Of a stretch of 64,000 nucleotides of DNA, positions 22,088 through 32,952 are shown piece by piece. The notes beneath the pieces are model-generated. The model had not been told where the DNA came from and ran no database searches. It saw nothing but the letters and a program-made list of their open reading frames with translations. The DNA is from Rhizomys pruinosus. Taxonomy: Eukaryota; Chordata; Mammalia; Rodentia; Spalacidae. The stretch spans positions 2,202,292-2,266,291 of the forward strand of contig VZQC01000392.1 in NCBI GenBank assembly GCA_009823505.1. The letters run 5' to 3'. The translations under genes and the position numbers were made by a program. The stretch's first letter is position 1. Each line of letters starts with the position of its first letter.

Positions 22088-22275
22088 TTTAAGCAGGGTT
22101 TGGTTATGCATGCCTTTAATCTCAGTGCTCTGGAGACAGAGGCACATGGGTCTCTTTGAGTCTGACACTACCTTGGTCTATATAGAGAGCTCCAGGCCAG
22201 TCAAGGCTGCATAGTGAGACTCTGTCTCTAAATGAATGAATGAATGAATGAATGAATAAACAAATAAATAAATTC
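22088..22275 (+). repeat. Old B1 SINE with (GAAT)n tail
   Basis: GTTATGCATGCCTTTAATCTC starts a diverged B1, ending GACTCTGTCTCTAAATGAATG and GAAT repeats. Confidence 0.75.
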
Positions 22276-23476
22276 ATTTTAGAGGGAGTTTGAATGAAAG
22301 TACCATTCATCTACAGATAATGTTGTTCTCAGAAGGCATAAGTTATTAAACAAAAATCCCAGAGCCAGGTATGGACTACTTCCCTACAAATTGTGGGTCT
22401 GGGAGGCCCTAAAGACCTCAAAAAGCAATACAGGTTATTGCCATTGCTCTTTGACTGCTCACCAGAACTAGATGGTAAGATCTACTGCTGAAGATACCAC
22501 ACTTCAATTGCAAGACATGGAAAAATTAAGCAGGAACTGAGCTGGAAGCTTTCTTCCTGTTGGCTAACTTTCACAGTGCTAGAGAGTGCTATATAGGCTG
22601 CTGGGGAGAAAGGTCATCAACAGTCTTATCTAGCTTGTGTGCTACAATGCTAATCTGCCTGGCTACATGGGGCCACTAGTGCTCCATGGCATGGCTGTTT
22701 GGGGGTAACCAACCACTTTATGCTTAGATCTGAGGCCTATTCTGCAGGAAGAAATTCATGCCTGGCACTGAAAATCTGATCAAAAGCTCACGGCTAGGGA
22801 GGTCATGGATTCTAGAGGGGAAGCTACTACTGATGTTTTGCTAAATGGACATGTAGTCAAACTGCCCTGTAAATATTCAGGTCTCTACCCATAGATTAGT
22901 TCTGCCTTCAGCCTTGTCAGAAAAGTATCTTTTTCCAGTGTACAGTGGTGAATGCAGAGACTCATAAGCCAAAGGAACGAGAATGAGTGACTGTTGAGTG
23001 CTCAACCCTAAATAGGAGATGTACATTTAACCCTCTAAGGCTCATGGAACATTGCAGATGAGAGGGTAGAAATAATGTAAGAGTTGGAGGATGGGATGAA
23101 GTGCTGAGTAATGCTGTCTTCTGGACATGACATAGCAGTTGCACCCACGATCTTGCTTTACAAACAGCAGCAGTAGTTACCTGTACAAGTCCTAAATAAG
23201 ACTAGGTCTCATGAACATTTCATTATGGACTGGGAGAGCAACTCAAGGGAGGACAGGTTTATTTGGCCCATAATACCAGGTTGTGGCTCATCATTGTAGG
23301 GAAGTCATAGCAGAAGCTTTAGAGAACTGGTCACATCACACCCAGTCAACGGCAAAGACAAGCGAGTTAATGCATGCATTCCAGTGCTTAGTTTACTTTG
23401 TACACTCTTTGTTGTTGTTTTGTTTTGTTTTTTGGTCTTTTTGAGACAGGATCTCCCTGCAGCCCCAGGTGGCCTG

Positions 23477-25529
23477 TGTGGTGGTTTGAATGAGTGTCCC
23501 CCATAGGCTGTTAAGTATTCAGACATTTGTCTCCAGTTGGTGGCGCTGTTTTTGGAGGTCTTAGAAGGTGTGGCCATGCTGGGGGAAGTGTGTCACTGGG
23601 GGCAGGCTTAGTGAGCTTAACAAGCCTCTGTGGTCTACAGTTGCCCTTTCTGCTTCCTGTGCTCTTTGCGAGATGTGACCCTCAGTTTGCTGCTCCAGAT
23701 CCAGCTGCCATGCCTCCCTCCACAATGGACTCTAATTCCCTGGAACCACCAATCGTAAGCTCAAATAAACTCTTCCTTTTATAAGTTCCTTGGTCATGGT
23801 GCTTTATCACAGCAACAGAAAAGTGACTAATACAGTTATTGGTACCAAGAGTGGGGTGTTGGCTGTGAAGAACCTGACCATGTGTCTGTTTGGAGAAATG
23901 TGGAAGACTTTGGAACTTTGGGCTAGAAAGGCTGTTGACTACTGTAAGCAGAGCTTAAGGGGCCATTCTAGTGGAGGCCTGGAAGAAAGCATGGCTGCAA
24001 AAGATGTAGTTCCAGGGGAAAATAAAGACTTAGGCAGCAACTGGGATATTTTGATAAAGAGTCTGGCAGCAGTTTGCCCACAGCCCAAATGCTTGCCTGA
24101 TGCTAAGTTGAAAAGCAATGGACTGATGTCTTTGGCGGAGGATATTTCAAGACAGCCTAATGTAGAAATGGTGGCGTGGCTTTTAATGGTGAATATTGTG
24201 CAGATCTACAGTGAAGAAGAGCAGATGGGGCAGAAAGAACTGCAGAATGTACAGTTTGGATCTGAAAACTGCACTAGGAAGATTAAAGGTGGGGCCAAGG
24301 CATGTGAAGGAGAGGCTCCCTTTCATAAGGAGATTAAAGCAATTAAGGAGAGGCCTGGAGATTTACAAGTAAACAAAAGAATCAGTACCTTCAGGGCAAG
24401 ACTACACCCAGCTAAACCTCCAACAAGTCCAGGGCAGAGAAAAGTTGCAAATGTGGTTGGAATGGGCCAGGGTCCATCCCAGGATTGCAGCCAAACTCAG
24501 CAGTTTCATTCACCTGGTGCTGGCTTCAGAGGCATGAAGTTCGCAAGAGTGAAGGGGTCATCAGTTCTTCCTCCACGGTTTCAGAGAGCCAAAGAGGCCA
24601 GGCAGAGTACAGCAGGGGTGTCCCTGAATAAAGAAGGTCCTGATAGGCCATTGTGTGAAGCTGTGAATGTGAAGTCTGGTGGGCATCGGAGACCCCAAGA
24701 AGACATTCGAGATGCCAGACCTGTGAGATATTTGCCAAGGAGAGCTGCATACAGGGAGTGGTACCGGCCTAAGAAAGAGATGTGTGTTGCAAGCAAAGCT
24801 GGAAGAGCTGAGCCATCTAAGCCCTTTGGAAGTCAAGTCCCAGAGGTTGCATGTGGAGCTACTGGACTTGGCATTTGCCCTGCTGGTTTTTGGTCTTGTT
24901 TTGGTCCATTGTTTTCCTCACTATGCCTCTATTCCTCCCTTTTGGAATGGGAATGTGTATTCGGTTCCACTGTATGTTGGGAGTATGTAATTTGCCTTTT
25001 GATTTTACAGGAGCTTACAGTTAAGAGATTGGCCTGAGTCTCAGAAGAGACCTTGGACTGTGGACTTTTGAATGGCATTGAGACTGGTAAAGACTGTGGG
25101 GACTTTTAAGGTTGAACTAAATGCATTTTGCATTTTATATGGTCAGGAGCCTATGGAGGCCAGGGAGTGGAATGTGGTGGTTTGCATGAGTGTCCCCCAT
25201 AGGCTGTAAGTATTCAGACATTTATCTCCAGTTGGTGGCGCTGTTTTTGGAGGTCTTAGAAGGTGTGGCCATGCTGAGGGAAGTGTGTCACTGGGGGCAG
25301 GCTTAGTGAGCTTAACAAGCCTCTGTGGTCTACAGTTGCCCTCTCTGCTTCCTGTGCTCTTTGTGAGATGTGACCCTCGGTTTGCTGCTCCAGATCCAGC
25401 CGCCATGCCTCCCTCCACAACGGACTCTAATTCCCTGGAACCGCCAATCATAAGCTCAAATAAACTCTTCCTTTTATAAGTTCCTTGGTCATGGTGCTTT
25501 ATCACAGCAACAGAAAAGTGACTAATACA
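23477..25529 (+). mobile_element. ORR1-type MaLR provirus with two LTRs
   Basis: The 5' LTR is 23477-23834 and the 3' LTR 25173-25529. Both begin TGTGGTGGTTTG and end TAATACA. The insertion is flanked by GCCTG (23472-23476 and 25530-25534). By eye the LTRs differ at about ten bases and one indel in 357, roughly 3%, so the insertion is fairly young. The internal part opens with TTATTGGTACCAAGAGTGG, the usual MaLR primer-binding region, and ends in a purine-rich stretch before the 3' LTR. MaLR elements are normally non-autonomous, with no pol gene, and none is seen here. Confidence 0.92.
23790..25037 (+). CDS. Open frame inside the ORR1 provirus (gag-like, uncertain)
   Basis: A 415-codon frame runs from an ATG within the 5' LTR through most of the internal region. 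A more natural first methionine after the LTR would be the one in NLTMCLFGEMW. The product is basic in its centre and hydrophobic near the C-terminus (the FGPLFSSLCLYSSLLEW region). I see no protease, reverse transcriptase, integrase or CCHC zinc knuckle. The internal ORF of MaLR elements is thought to derive from an ERV-L gag, so a gag relict is the best guess. Its being unbroken may reflect the young age more than selection. It is not a host gene. Confidence 0.5.
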   Translation: MVMVLYHSNRKVTNTVIGTKSGVLAVKNLTMCLFGEMWKTLELWARKAVDYCKQSLRGHSSGGLEESMAAKDVVPGENKDLGSNWDILIKSLAAVCPQPKCLPDAKLKSNGLMSLAEDISRQPNVEMVAWLLMVNIVQIYSEEEQMGQKELQNVQFGSENCTRKIKGGAKACEGEAPFHKEIKAIKERPGDLQVNKRISTFRARLHPAKPPTSPGQRKVANVVGMGQGPSQDCSQTQQFHSPGAGFRGMKFARVKGSSVLPPRFQRAKEARQSTAGVSLNKEGPDRPLCEAVNVKSGGHRRPQEDIRDARPVRYLPRRAAYREWYRPKKEMCVASKAGRAEPSKPFGSQVPEVACGATGLGICPAGFWSCFGPLFSSLCLYSSLLEWECVFGSTVCWEYVICLLILQELTVKRLA

Positions 25530-27210
25530 GCCTGAAACTCTCTATGTAGACCAGGCTGGCCTTTGAACTAACAGAGATCTGCCTGCCTCCGCCTCTGCTG
25601 GGATTAAAGGCAAGCACCACCACATTCGGCTTAATTTTCTACTCTTATACAACTGAGGATCCCCTACCCAGGGGATTATGTTAACCATAGTGGGTAGTTC
25701 TCTCCGCTTCGATTAGTATAATCAATATAATTCCCCACAGACAAACTTAAGGCCAACCTAATATAGAAAAACCTTCATTGAGACTCCCTTCCCAGGAGAT
25801 TCTAGATTGCCTAAAGCTGACAAAACTAACCATTACATTGAGGGAGAGGAGAGATCTGAGGCCCCAACCCTTCCTAAGGAACTATTAATGGTTGTTGGAA
25901 GAGAGGGAGTCACATTTCTCAGTGGAGAATAAATTTCCCTTGCTCAAGTAAATAACCTCCATTCATGTTCATGCCAGCAACTCTAACTGAACACAGTGGG
26001 TCACACACAAAAAAGAAAAAGACATGGAAGTAGGAGGCAGCTTGTTGGGAAGGAGACTGTAGGAGGGGACAAGACAGAATAATAACTGTAACTATAACTA
26101 TAACTATATATATATGGTGTGTGTAAGTAATTGGTGTAATTGTGAAAGAATAAATTGAAAAAATATGAATTAAAATGTTTCTATTTCCTGTAAGGGCAGG
26201 CACAGGTCCAAGTGGTCAGAGGGCTTTCTGATCCTTCACACCTGAGCCAGTAGCTGTGTTGCCACACATTGTGAGACACAAGCAACTGAGGCACACAACA
26301 GCTCTTACTCTCTGCAAAGGCCTTACTAACCTCAACCCTGTGTGGCTCATGAAGCAACTTCCTTCTAAATTTCTGGTTGGAGACTGTAATAAAAGTAAGA
26401 TATCCTAAAATCCCTAAATAGTCAGGTTGCAGTTTCAATTTTTCATCCTCAGTGATATGCAGGAGCATAAGGACTTGCCTTACAGCTGACGCTTGGCCAT
26501 ACCACACTGATAAGCCGGTTCCATCAGAGTGCTGTAGCTGTGGTGTAGGCAGCACTATCTGATTTCATTTCATAACCACCCCCCATGCCCCCATAGGAAG
26601 CAGACAGTCCTCAGGCCAGGGATATTTGGCCCAAGCCCTTTAAGTGACACTTCACGAACAGCAAGGGAATCACATCTTGAGTCCCTAATCCAAAGTCAAT
26701 AGAGCCCTGCCATAAAGACATTGGGATGGTCTTGTGAGGCCTTAACACTAGCCTCACTCTGTGTGGTTCATGGGCTCTGGAAGGGGCAATGGTGGTTGGA
26801 TCACTGAGCAGAGATTGGGGGGGGTGGTAGACAGAGCTATACATCCCTTACACCTTAGTCTCTCTAGGCTAGAGGTCCAGAAACTGGTATTTGGTGCCTC
26901 AGAACCCAAAGAAAAGCAGCATCAGGAGGCAGTGACAGGTCCTTTCACATGACTAGGTCTTGACAGACACCACCTACCTCCCCTGGCCAGGAGCTTAGTC
27001 CTTTCCACACAAAACCACTGAGGTAGCACTCCAGGAGACAGGGTTGAGGTCTCTTGATGGGCACCTGGGATTCACAGTGTCTAAAATGGTCTCAGTGGTC
27101 TGGTTACCATAATTAACATTAAGAGAGGGCAAGTTACATCAGATGGTATGCTGAATTTAGACCAAAATATTTTAGCAAATACTAAGACTGAAATAAAAAT
27201 CATTTGGGGA

Positions 27211-27445
27211 GGCTGGAGAGATGGCCTAGCGGTTAAGAGCACTGACTACTCTTGCAGAGGACCCGGGTTCAATCCCCAGCACCCACACGGCGGCTGAGAA
27301 CCGTCTTTAACTCCAGTTCCAGGGGAAATCCGACACCCTCTTCTGACTTCTGCAGCATTGCATGACGTGGGTGCACCAACCTACATGCAGACAGTACACT
27401 CATACACATAAAAAATAATAAATAAATAAATAATTAAAAAAAGTC
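27211..27445 (+). repeat. B2/B3-like SINE
   Basis: GGCTGGAGAGATGGCCTAGC head, CTCCAGTTCCAGGGGAA body without duplication, AATAAATAAATAA tail, flanked by TCATTTGGG. It lies about 60 bp from an antisense copy. Confidence 0.92.
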
Positions 27446-27504
27446 ATTTGGGATCTAGTACCACTGATTTTTTTTTACCACTGATTTTTAAAAATTTTTA
27501 ATGA

Positions 27505-27768
27505 ACCATTTATTTATTTATTTATTTGTTTATTTATTTAGTTATTTATTTATATGAATGTGCTGTCTGCATGTAGTTTTGTGCACCTGTGTCGTGCAAT
27601 GCCGCGGAGGTCAGAAGAGGGTGTCAGATTCCCCTGGAACTGGAGTTCTCCTGGAATTGGAGTTACAGACGGTTCTCAGCCGCCATGTGGGTGCTGGGGA
27701 TCGAACCCGGGTCCTCTGCAAGAGCAGTTGGCATTCTTAACCGCTAGGCCAACCCTCCATCTCTCCAG
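27505..27768 (-). repeat. B2/B3-like SINE, duplicated-body subfamily
   Basis: Antisense copy with a long TTTATTTATTTA tail, the body duplication, and the end CATCTCTCCAGCC. It forms an inverted pair with 27211-27445. Confidence 0.92.
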
Positions 27769-28561
27769 CCTGCAAAAAGCACTTTTACGACAGGCCAGTG
27801 AAACTGGGAATTCCACAGATAACCAAGACATAGCCAGCAATCTGAGACTTCAGGTCCCTTTCCCTTCTTTCACAGACCCACCTGAGCCACCCCAAAATTT
27901 CCTTTCTTTACCCTGTGTTTTCTGGGAGGGGACAAACTTGAGGATGCACATGTCAGACCAGGGCACCAAGAAGCCCACACAGATGTCACATAGGAAATCT
28001 GGTGAGATTCTCACAACTGGCAAGTTCCAGAGTTATCTGTGGAAGGGTTCCTCCTCACCACTTCCCTACTCCCACACAATCTCACTACTGTTCTGGGGCT
28101 CCTTGCCTTAGGAAAACAGCCGCCAGTCAGCCAGGAAGCTGAGGCCCCATCACTCTGAGCCCTGCAGGCTGACCAGCAGTCCTTATTCCCTGTGTAGTGA
28201 ATTAAGAGATATACCACTGGACTGGAGATAAAGCTCCAGCATTTGCTTCCCTGTCCTATTCCTGATGAAGGCTTGTGTGGGGTGACATTCCCTCTTGGCT
28301 GGGAGGTGAGGGGTGCGAAGTGGAAAAGGGATTGTGGCTGCCCTGCTGTGGGCCCTGAGGTGTCCCTGCTCTACACTGTCATGACTCCAGTGAGTATGTG
28401 GAGACAGAATGGGCCTTTCAGTGACCATCTGACCACACCCCACAGCCAGACTTACCAGTAACTGCTCAATAATATAAGGAGTCAAGAGCAATAGTGAAAA
28501 CTCAAGGCTGCTTAAAACTTTATCTAATATGGTGGCCACTCGCTTGTAAGTGTTTCCTCAC

Positions 28562-29496
28562 CTGGGGCAAATGCAACTGAAGACCCTCGCTGAGAACAGG
28601 CTGACGAGATGGTGTTTGGTCCAAGTGCAAATTGAAAACAGTGGCCAAGGCAGACTGTGCAGCCCGGGCCTTGGCAAGTTTCTTGTTCCTCCCTGAGCCC
28701 TCAAAGAACTGGCCATCCACTACCACAGACATGACAAAGCTTTTAGCGTGGCTCTCTCCACTCTCAGAAAGGAAGTCATACTTCAGTCCTGGGCGCAGCT
28801 CATTCAAGATCATCACAGGATTCTTCCCAGTTGGGGGTGGGAACGGTGGTGGGATGGGCAAAGGAGGCTGGGTGAGGCTGGTGGGCACTGGGGAGGCTGA
28901 CAGGCTGAGGTCTCCACTTGAGCTGAAGGAGTCATCTCCATTGGAACCTACGTAGAAGGGTGTCTCTGACTTATCTGGAGTCTCAAAGCCATTGAAAAGT
29001 GTGTCGGGGAAGTCAGCCTGGTCAGATGTGAAGTCTGTGTTCACAGACAGAGTCCTTCCCATGGCAAGGTGCGCCTCGGAGGCATTGGGAAACTGGACAA
29101 AAGACCTTAAGGCCTTCTCAGCAGCATGGAGTTTTGCCTTTTTCTTTGTAGGGCCAGAGCCCTCAAAGACCTGCCCATTCACCTCCACAGACATGACAAA
29201 GAGAGGTGCGTGCACGGGCCCTGTCTGGGATAGCAGCATATATTGTAAGCCAGGCTTGATCTCGTTCAGCTGCATCAGGGCATTCTTAGGCAAAACAGGC
29301 CCCGGTGTTTTCCTCCGCTTCTTCAGGCGGTACTTGGAGTGGCCATTGCTGCCCTCCTCCAGGGGCCGCTTCCTGCTGGCGCCACTACCACCCCCGTTGG
29401 AGTGCGGAATGCCCTCGCCAGACCCAGATGCACTGCTGTCCTTGGGGGGCATGTTGTCCAGATTGCGGTTTTCCTTAACATCAGTGCTGCTGGAAC
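28562..29496 (-). CDS. ADARB1: ADARB1 large coding exon with both dsRNA-binding domains (about residues 10-321)
   Basis: This 935-nt exon encodes most of the N-terminal half of ADAR2. In order it has a Ser/Gly-rich leader, a basic cluster ([13 protein letters not shown]) acting as a nuclear localisation region, and dsRBD1 from [17 protein letters not shown] with the [16 protein letters not shown] helix. Then come an acidic/Ser linker, a proline-rich stretch (about residues 210-225), and dsRBD2 from [17 protein letters not shown] with [17 protein letters not shown]. The KKKAK and KKLAK motifs are the known RNA-contact lysines. It ends at LHLPQ with donor GTGAGG from 28561. The normal acceptor is CACAG at 29497. 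Residue differences from mouse are concentrated in the leader and linkers, as expected for a functional orthologue. Confidence 0.99.
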
Positions 29497-29543
29497 CTGT
29501 GGTGCCCAGAAAGAGTAACTTACAACGCCTTCGTTGCAGGATC
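29497..29543 (-). promoter_or_regulatory. ADARB1: 47-nt alternative exon extension controlled by ADAR2 self-editing
   Basis: On the minus strand the 47 bases just 5' of the normal acceptor are preceded by AA at 29545-29544. In rat and mouse, ADAR2 edits its own pre-mRNA at exactly this position. AA becomes AI, which is read as AG, and the new acceptor adds 47 nt. Here the spacing is exactly 47 nt. When the segment is included after the ATG exon it shifts the frame: translation continues for about 75 codons, then stops at TGA near 29323, before any dsRNA-binding domain. This acts as negative feedback on ADAR2 level. The dinucleotide and spacing are seen directly; the mechanism is established for the rodent orthologues. 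Confidence 0.9.
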
Positions 29544-30375
29544 TTGTAAATGCAAAATTTATAGATTCCTTTATTTCTTTGTAGCTGGGTAAGTGATGAG
29601 TGTGTGTGTACATTTCCTTCCTCAATGCAAATGTGAGGAACTACACATTTGACCAAACACTTAACAGGTCTGGGCTGGAATGAGTGCTTTGACATTCTGT
29701 TAGCTAACAGCTATTGCCTCTTCTAGTCAGTTCATCAGTTCCTTTATGCATTAAAAAGGAAAATTAAAAATATTTTCTCTACTAAGGATATTTTAAATCT
29801 TTCAAGCTTATAAAAATAGTGGATCATAAGCTAATCTACAAAGACTAAGTCTGATCAAGTCTTTGAACCCACTGGAACACAGATAGGCATTTATCTTAGC
29901 ACATCCTTCCTTTCCAAGGTTCTGGAGCCCTTAAACTGCAGCACCTCTCATAAGAGGAGGTACCATCAGAAATGCACCTTTACAACTTAATAAGTTCTTT
30001 AGGTTTAAAATACACGATCAACATATGTGATTATTTGTCTTAGTTTATGAATCAATCATAGAAAACTGTCTATGTAATTAAAGTATTATGACTATAGAAT
30101 TTACTTTTGAAGAATGATGTTTATGTCATACAGATTTTTCATTATGTATGAGCACTATTTGCCTCATAGTTCTTGATAAATTTCATTCTAGAAAAAATAT
30201 TAAAAACAAGATATAAAACTGAAGCTATAAGCAGGTGAGGATGTCCTAATTTCATAAAAACACCTGACAATTTTGTCTTTTTAAAAAACTGACTGGTTAA
30301 TTTCCAGATTAACTTGGTTATCATACTTTTCAAAGGTACTTAGCATGGGCAAATAAAGATGAGTGGGAAGTAAAT

Positions 30376-30500
30376 GCCCACCGTGATGGTACCTGCTTGT
30401 TATCCTAGCACTCAGCAGGAGGGCTGAGAGCTAGAAGCCCAACTAGGCCTACACATAGCCAAGACCTTATCTCAAGCCCCTCAAATAAAAATAAAACAAA
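30376..30500 (+). repeat. Degenerate B1-like fragment
   Basis: Traces of B1 (GATGGTACCTGCTTGTTATCC, CTAGCACTCAGCAGGAG, then ACCTTATCTCAAG and an A-rich tail). Confidence 0.55.
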
Positions 30501-31083
30501 GAAAAACTTTTTTAAAGGAAGGAAAGGAATAAAAGAGTAGCAATATCTTTCTTTAGGTCTATTAATCTTTCTAAAAAAAAAACAACAAAAAATAACTCCT
30601 CTTTTTTTTTTTTTTTGTAACTCCTCTTTTATCCCTCAGTTTTCCAGTCTTGTTGTATAAGGCTTTGCAGCATTTGTCACTGTAGTATTCAGAGACCTCC
30701 AGCCACTAGCTGCCAAAATAAAAAAAAAATCTTAATTGGTGAAAATATTCCTAAATATGGTGGCTTTGGGGTCTATTTCTATTATGTAACATGCAAACAA
30801 ATTCTCTTTGTTAAGCAATCTGATGACACTGGGAACGCTCATCAGTGAGTGTGGGAAGGGTTAGTGACAGACCCTGTTGTAGCTGCCATTCTCTGGGGCT
30901 TAGGGTCACAGATGCCTAGAGCCACTGCAATTCAGTTGGGACAGCAAAAACTACCAAGATAAACTCAGCCCAGGGATTACCTGGGCATGTGTGGGGTTGG
31001 GGTGTCTTTCAACAGACACCTCTCTGAACACTCCTGACACACACACCACTTCACCCAGCTAACAAAGCTGACGGAATGGGCAC

Positions 31084-31137
31084 TAAATTTTCATTTATAA
31101 CATCCTCCAGCAAAAGACCGGTAGGTTACTCCTTTCG
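31084..31137 (-). promoter_or_regulatory. ADARB1: Candidate editing complementary sequence for the ADAR2 self-editing site
   Basis: Read on the plus strand, 31084-31137 resembles the minus strand of the editing region (29561-29506). An ungapped 47-base block has about 32 identical positions, and many of the remaining differences would be G-U wobbles or the A-C mismatch typical of edited duplexes. An A/T-rich extension adds seven more matches after one bulged base. In the pre-mRNA the two arms would pair across a loop of about 1.5 kb. The edited adenosine at 29544 falls opposite a U. A distant intronic pairing partner is established for rodent Adarb1. The placement here is my alignment by eye. 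Confidence 0.8.
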
Positions 31138-32952
31138 GTACTCAGGGAACAAAAGGTTAAAAAGGTAGAGCAAAGATGGAATTGAGAGATTAATAGAGGA
31201 AGAGAAAACATCACGCACAGCATTCTGCTCACAGTTCAGTTTCATTGATAAACAGAATTATCATATAGAAACTCAAATTAACAACAGTGTGCTCCAACAT
31301 GCATTCAGCCAAACATTAATGACTTCTGAACACTAAATACCTTCAGAACTGATTAATAATTAGTCAAGATTATGAGAAAAATACATTTTCTGTAACAGTT
31401 CATACCAGTTCTCAATTCTTATTCATTTCAGAAGCAAAGATATTGCTCACACGTTATCAAAAATTCTCCTAAAAAAATGAAAACAAAACACTCCGATGAA
31501 AGAGATGTTTTCTTTCTCTCTGTACGCCATGCTGTTACATTCAGGATGTGGAGTGAATCACAGAACTTTTGCTGTTTTTAAAATGACAGGAAACAGGCCT
31601 GTCATTTCAAAGATTTTCACTAGACCCAGGGGCTTATCTTTCCAGGAATATTATTTTGGAGGACCCTTTCTCAGTTGAAGTTCCCAGGGCTCAGTGGGGA
31701 CGGCCACAGCTAGCGGCAGCCTAGTTCCCGGCAGGTGGCTCTGGGGAAACCTGCGCACATGCCCCAGACGGGATTACTTTCTGAAATGAGGACATGTAAA
31801 GATTGTGGGAATGGTTAAGTGAAACTGCCCAGTGAAACACTCCAGCTGAGTTTCAAAAACATCTCAAGGACAGGACTGAAAAGAAAAGCAACTAGTGAGC
31901 TGCAGAAAGTACATGTCAGCAGAGGTAAGAGCACACTGGGTACACTGCTCTAAATGGCACTGTTGGCTGCCTTGTGTCAGCCTGTGTCCACCTCAAGGTA
32001 GAGGATGTCTGCTGCACAGCCTACTCCAGAACCCCTGAGCTATAACCACACATTCTTCACAGTGATGTGGCAGAATTGCCTCACAGAGTGCTGTTAGGCT
32101 CCGGGTGTTCAAGAAATGCAGAGCCATAGACTCTGCCACTGGACTGCATGTGAGGTCATGGGACGTGTGCTGGGCCAGGTCCTCACATCATACCACTCCT
32201 GGTGAAACACGGTTCTGCTGTGGGGCTGCATGTTCTTCCTTGAGACATAGCACAATTAGCTGTAAAAGTGCCATCTTCCAGGCAACTTCCCACTATGTGA
32301 GCATGTGGACCTTGCTTAGACCTGTTCCTCTCTGGGGCTGAGGGTTGGCAGAAGTGACTGGTGGTTCACAGAGAACAGTGCCAAGGGAGGAAACATCTGT
32401 GTGCCCAAGGTCCCATCCCCACAGCCCTGTGGAAGACAGTGTGGAGAGCAGACAGAGCCCCCATGAGGGTTTGGTCCATACCAGTACCAATCTCTTTCCA
32501 GTCTTCAGAGACTAAAGATCATGTGGACTCCCTTTCCTCCAATCAGGAGCAGCGACTGTGCTTGAAGGGAACTGTGTATGAACCATTATCCCAATGACCG
32601 GGTATCTGAGTCAATCAAATAGGTTTTCTTGAGTTTGCTCAGGTGAAAGTTCAGAGCTTTATTACAAGAACCAAGACTTCACGTGAAATCACACAGCATT
32701 AGGACAGTCACCTAGAGGCATATTTCTGTAATAAAAATGATGGTCCCATGATGATAATGAAAACTCTAGATAGGTGGCTGCAAGGAAAATGTCCACAGTA
32801 AATACTGATGTCTATCATGTAAAAAACCCACCACTGCCAACAGCCCACATCTTAGGAAACATCAAACTGGTCTTATTAATCAAATTTACAAAACACTACA
32901 ATTTTAATGGGACATGAACTACTTGACACTATGTGATAGGCCTAGATCTTAC

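Larger units (their letters stand above)
23400..25632 (-). repeat. B1 SINE, split by the ORR1 provirus
   Basis: The tail half (GGTCTTTTTGAGACAGGATC, to 23476) and head half (TATGTAGACCAGGCTGGCC, from 25530) form one antisense B1. They are separated exactly at the provirus duplication GCCTG. Confidence 0.88.
23222..25837 (-). mobile_element. Antisense MT-type LTR, split by later insertions
   Basis: The left part (23222-23395) and right part (25633-25837) read as one antisense MT-like LTR: ACAGGTTTATTTGGCCC on the left, CCCTACCCAGGGGATTATGT and AGATTCTAGATTGCCTAAAG on the right. The B1 and ORR1 provirus between them are later insertions. Confidence 0.65.
20474..28561 (-). other. ADARB1 intron between the dsRBD exon and the deaminase exons (8.1 kb)
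   Basis: Holds a TG microsatellite, a 48-bp minisatellite, an ORR1 provirus nested in B1 and MT LTR, and an inverted B2 pair. No recognised content was found in 20630-21680, 22330-23220, 25840-27200 or 27770-28560. Confidence 0.85.
29497..32952 (-). other. ADARB1 intron with self-editing control (3.5 kb)
   Basis: This intron separates the ATG exon from the dsRBD exon. It is unusually poor in SINEs: only a degenerate B1-like piece near 30376-30500 is visible, in contrast to the flanking introns. Both arms of the predicted editing duplex lie in it. In 29700-31080 and 31140-32950 I see no other defined element. Confidence 0.85.

Noticed and set aside
28992..29549. 185-codon plus-strand frame opposite the dsRBD exon
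   Set aside because: It is the shadow of the GC-rich conserved ADARB1 exon on the other strand.
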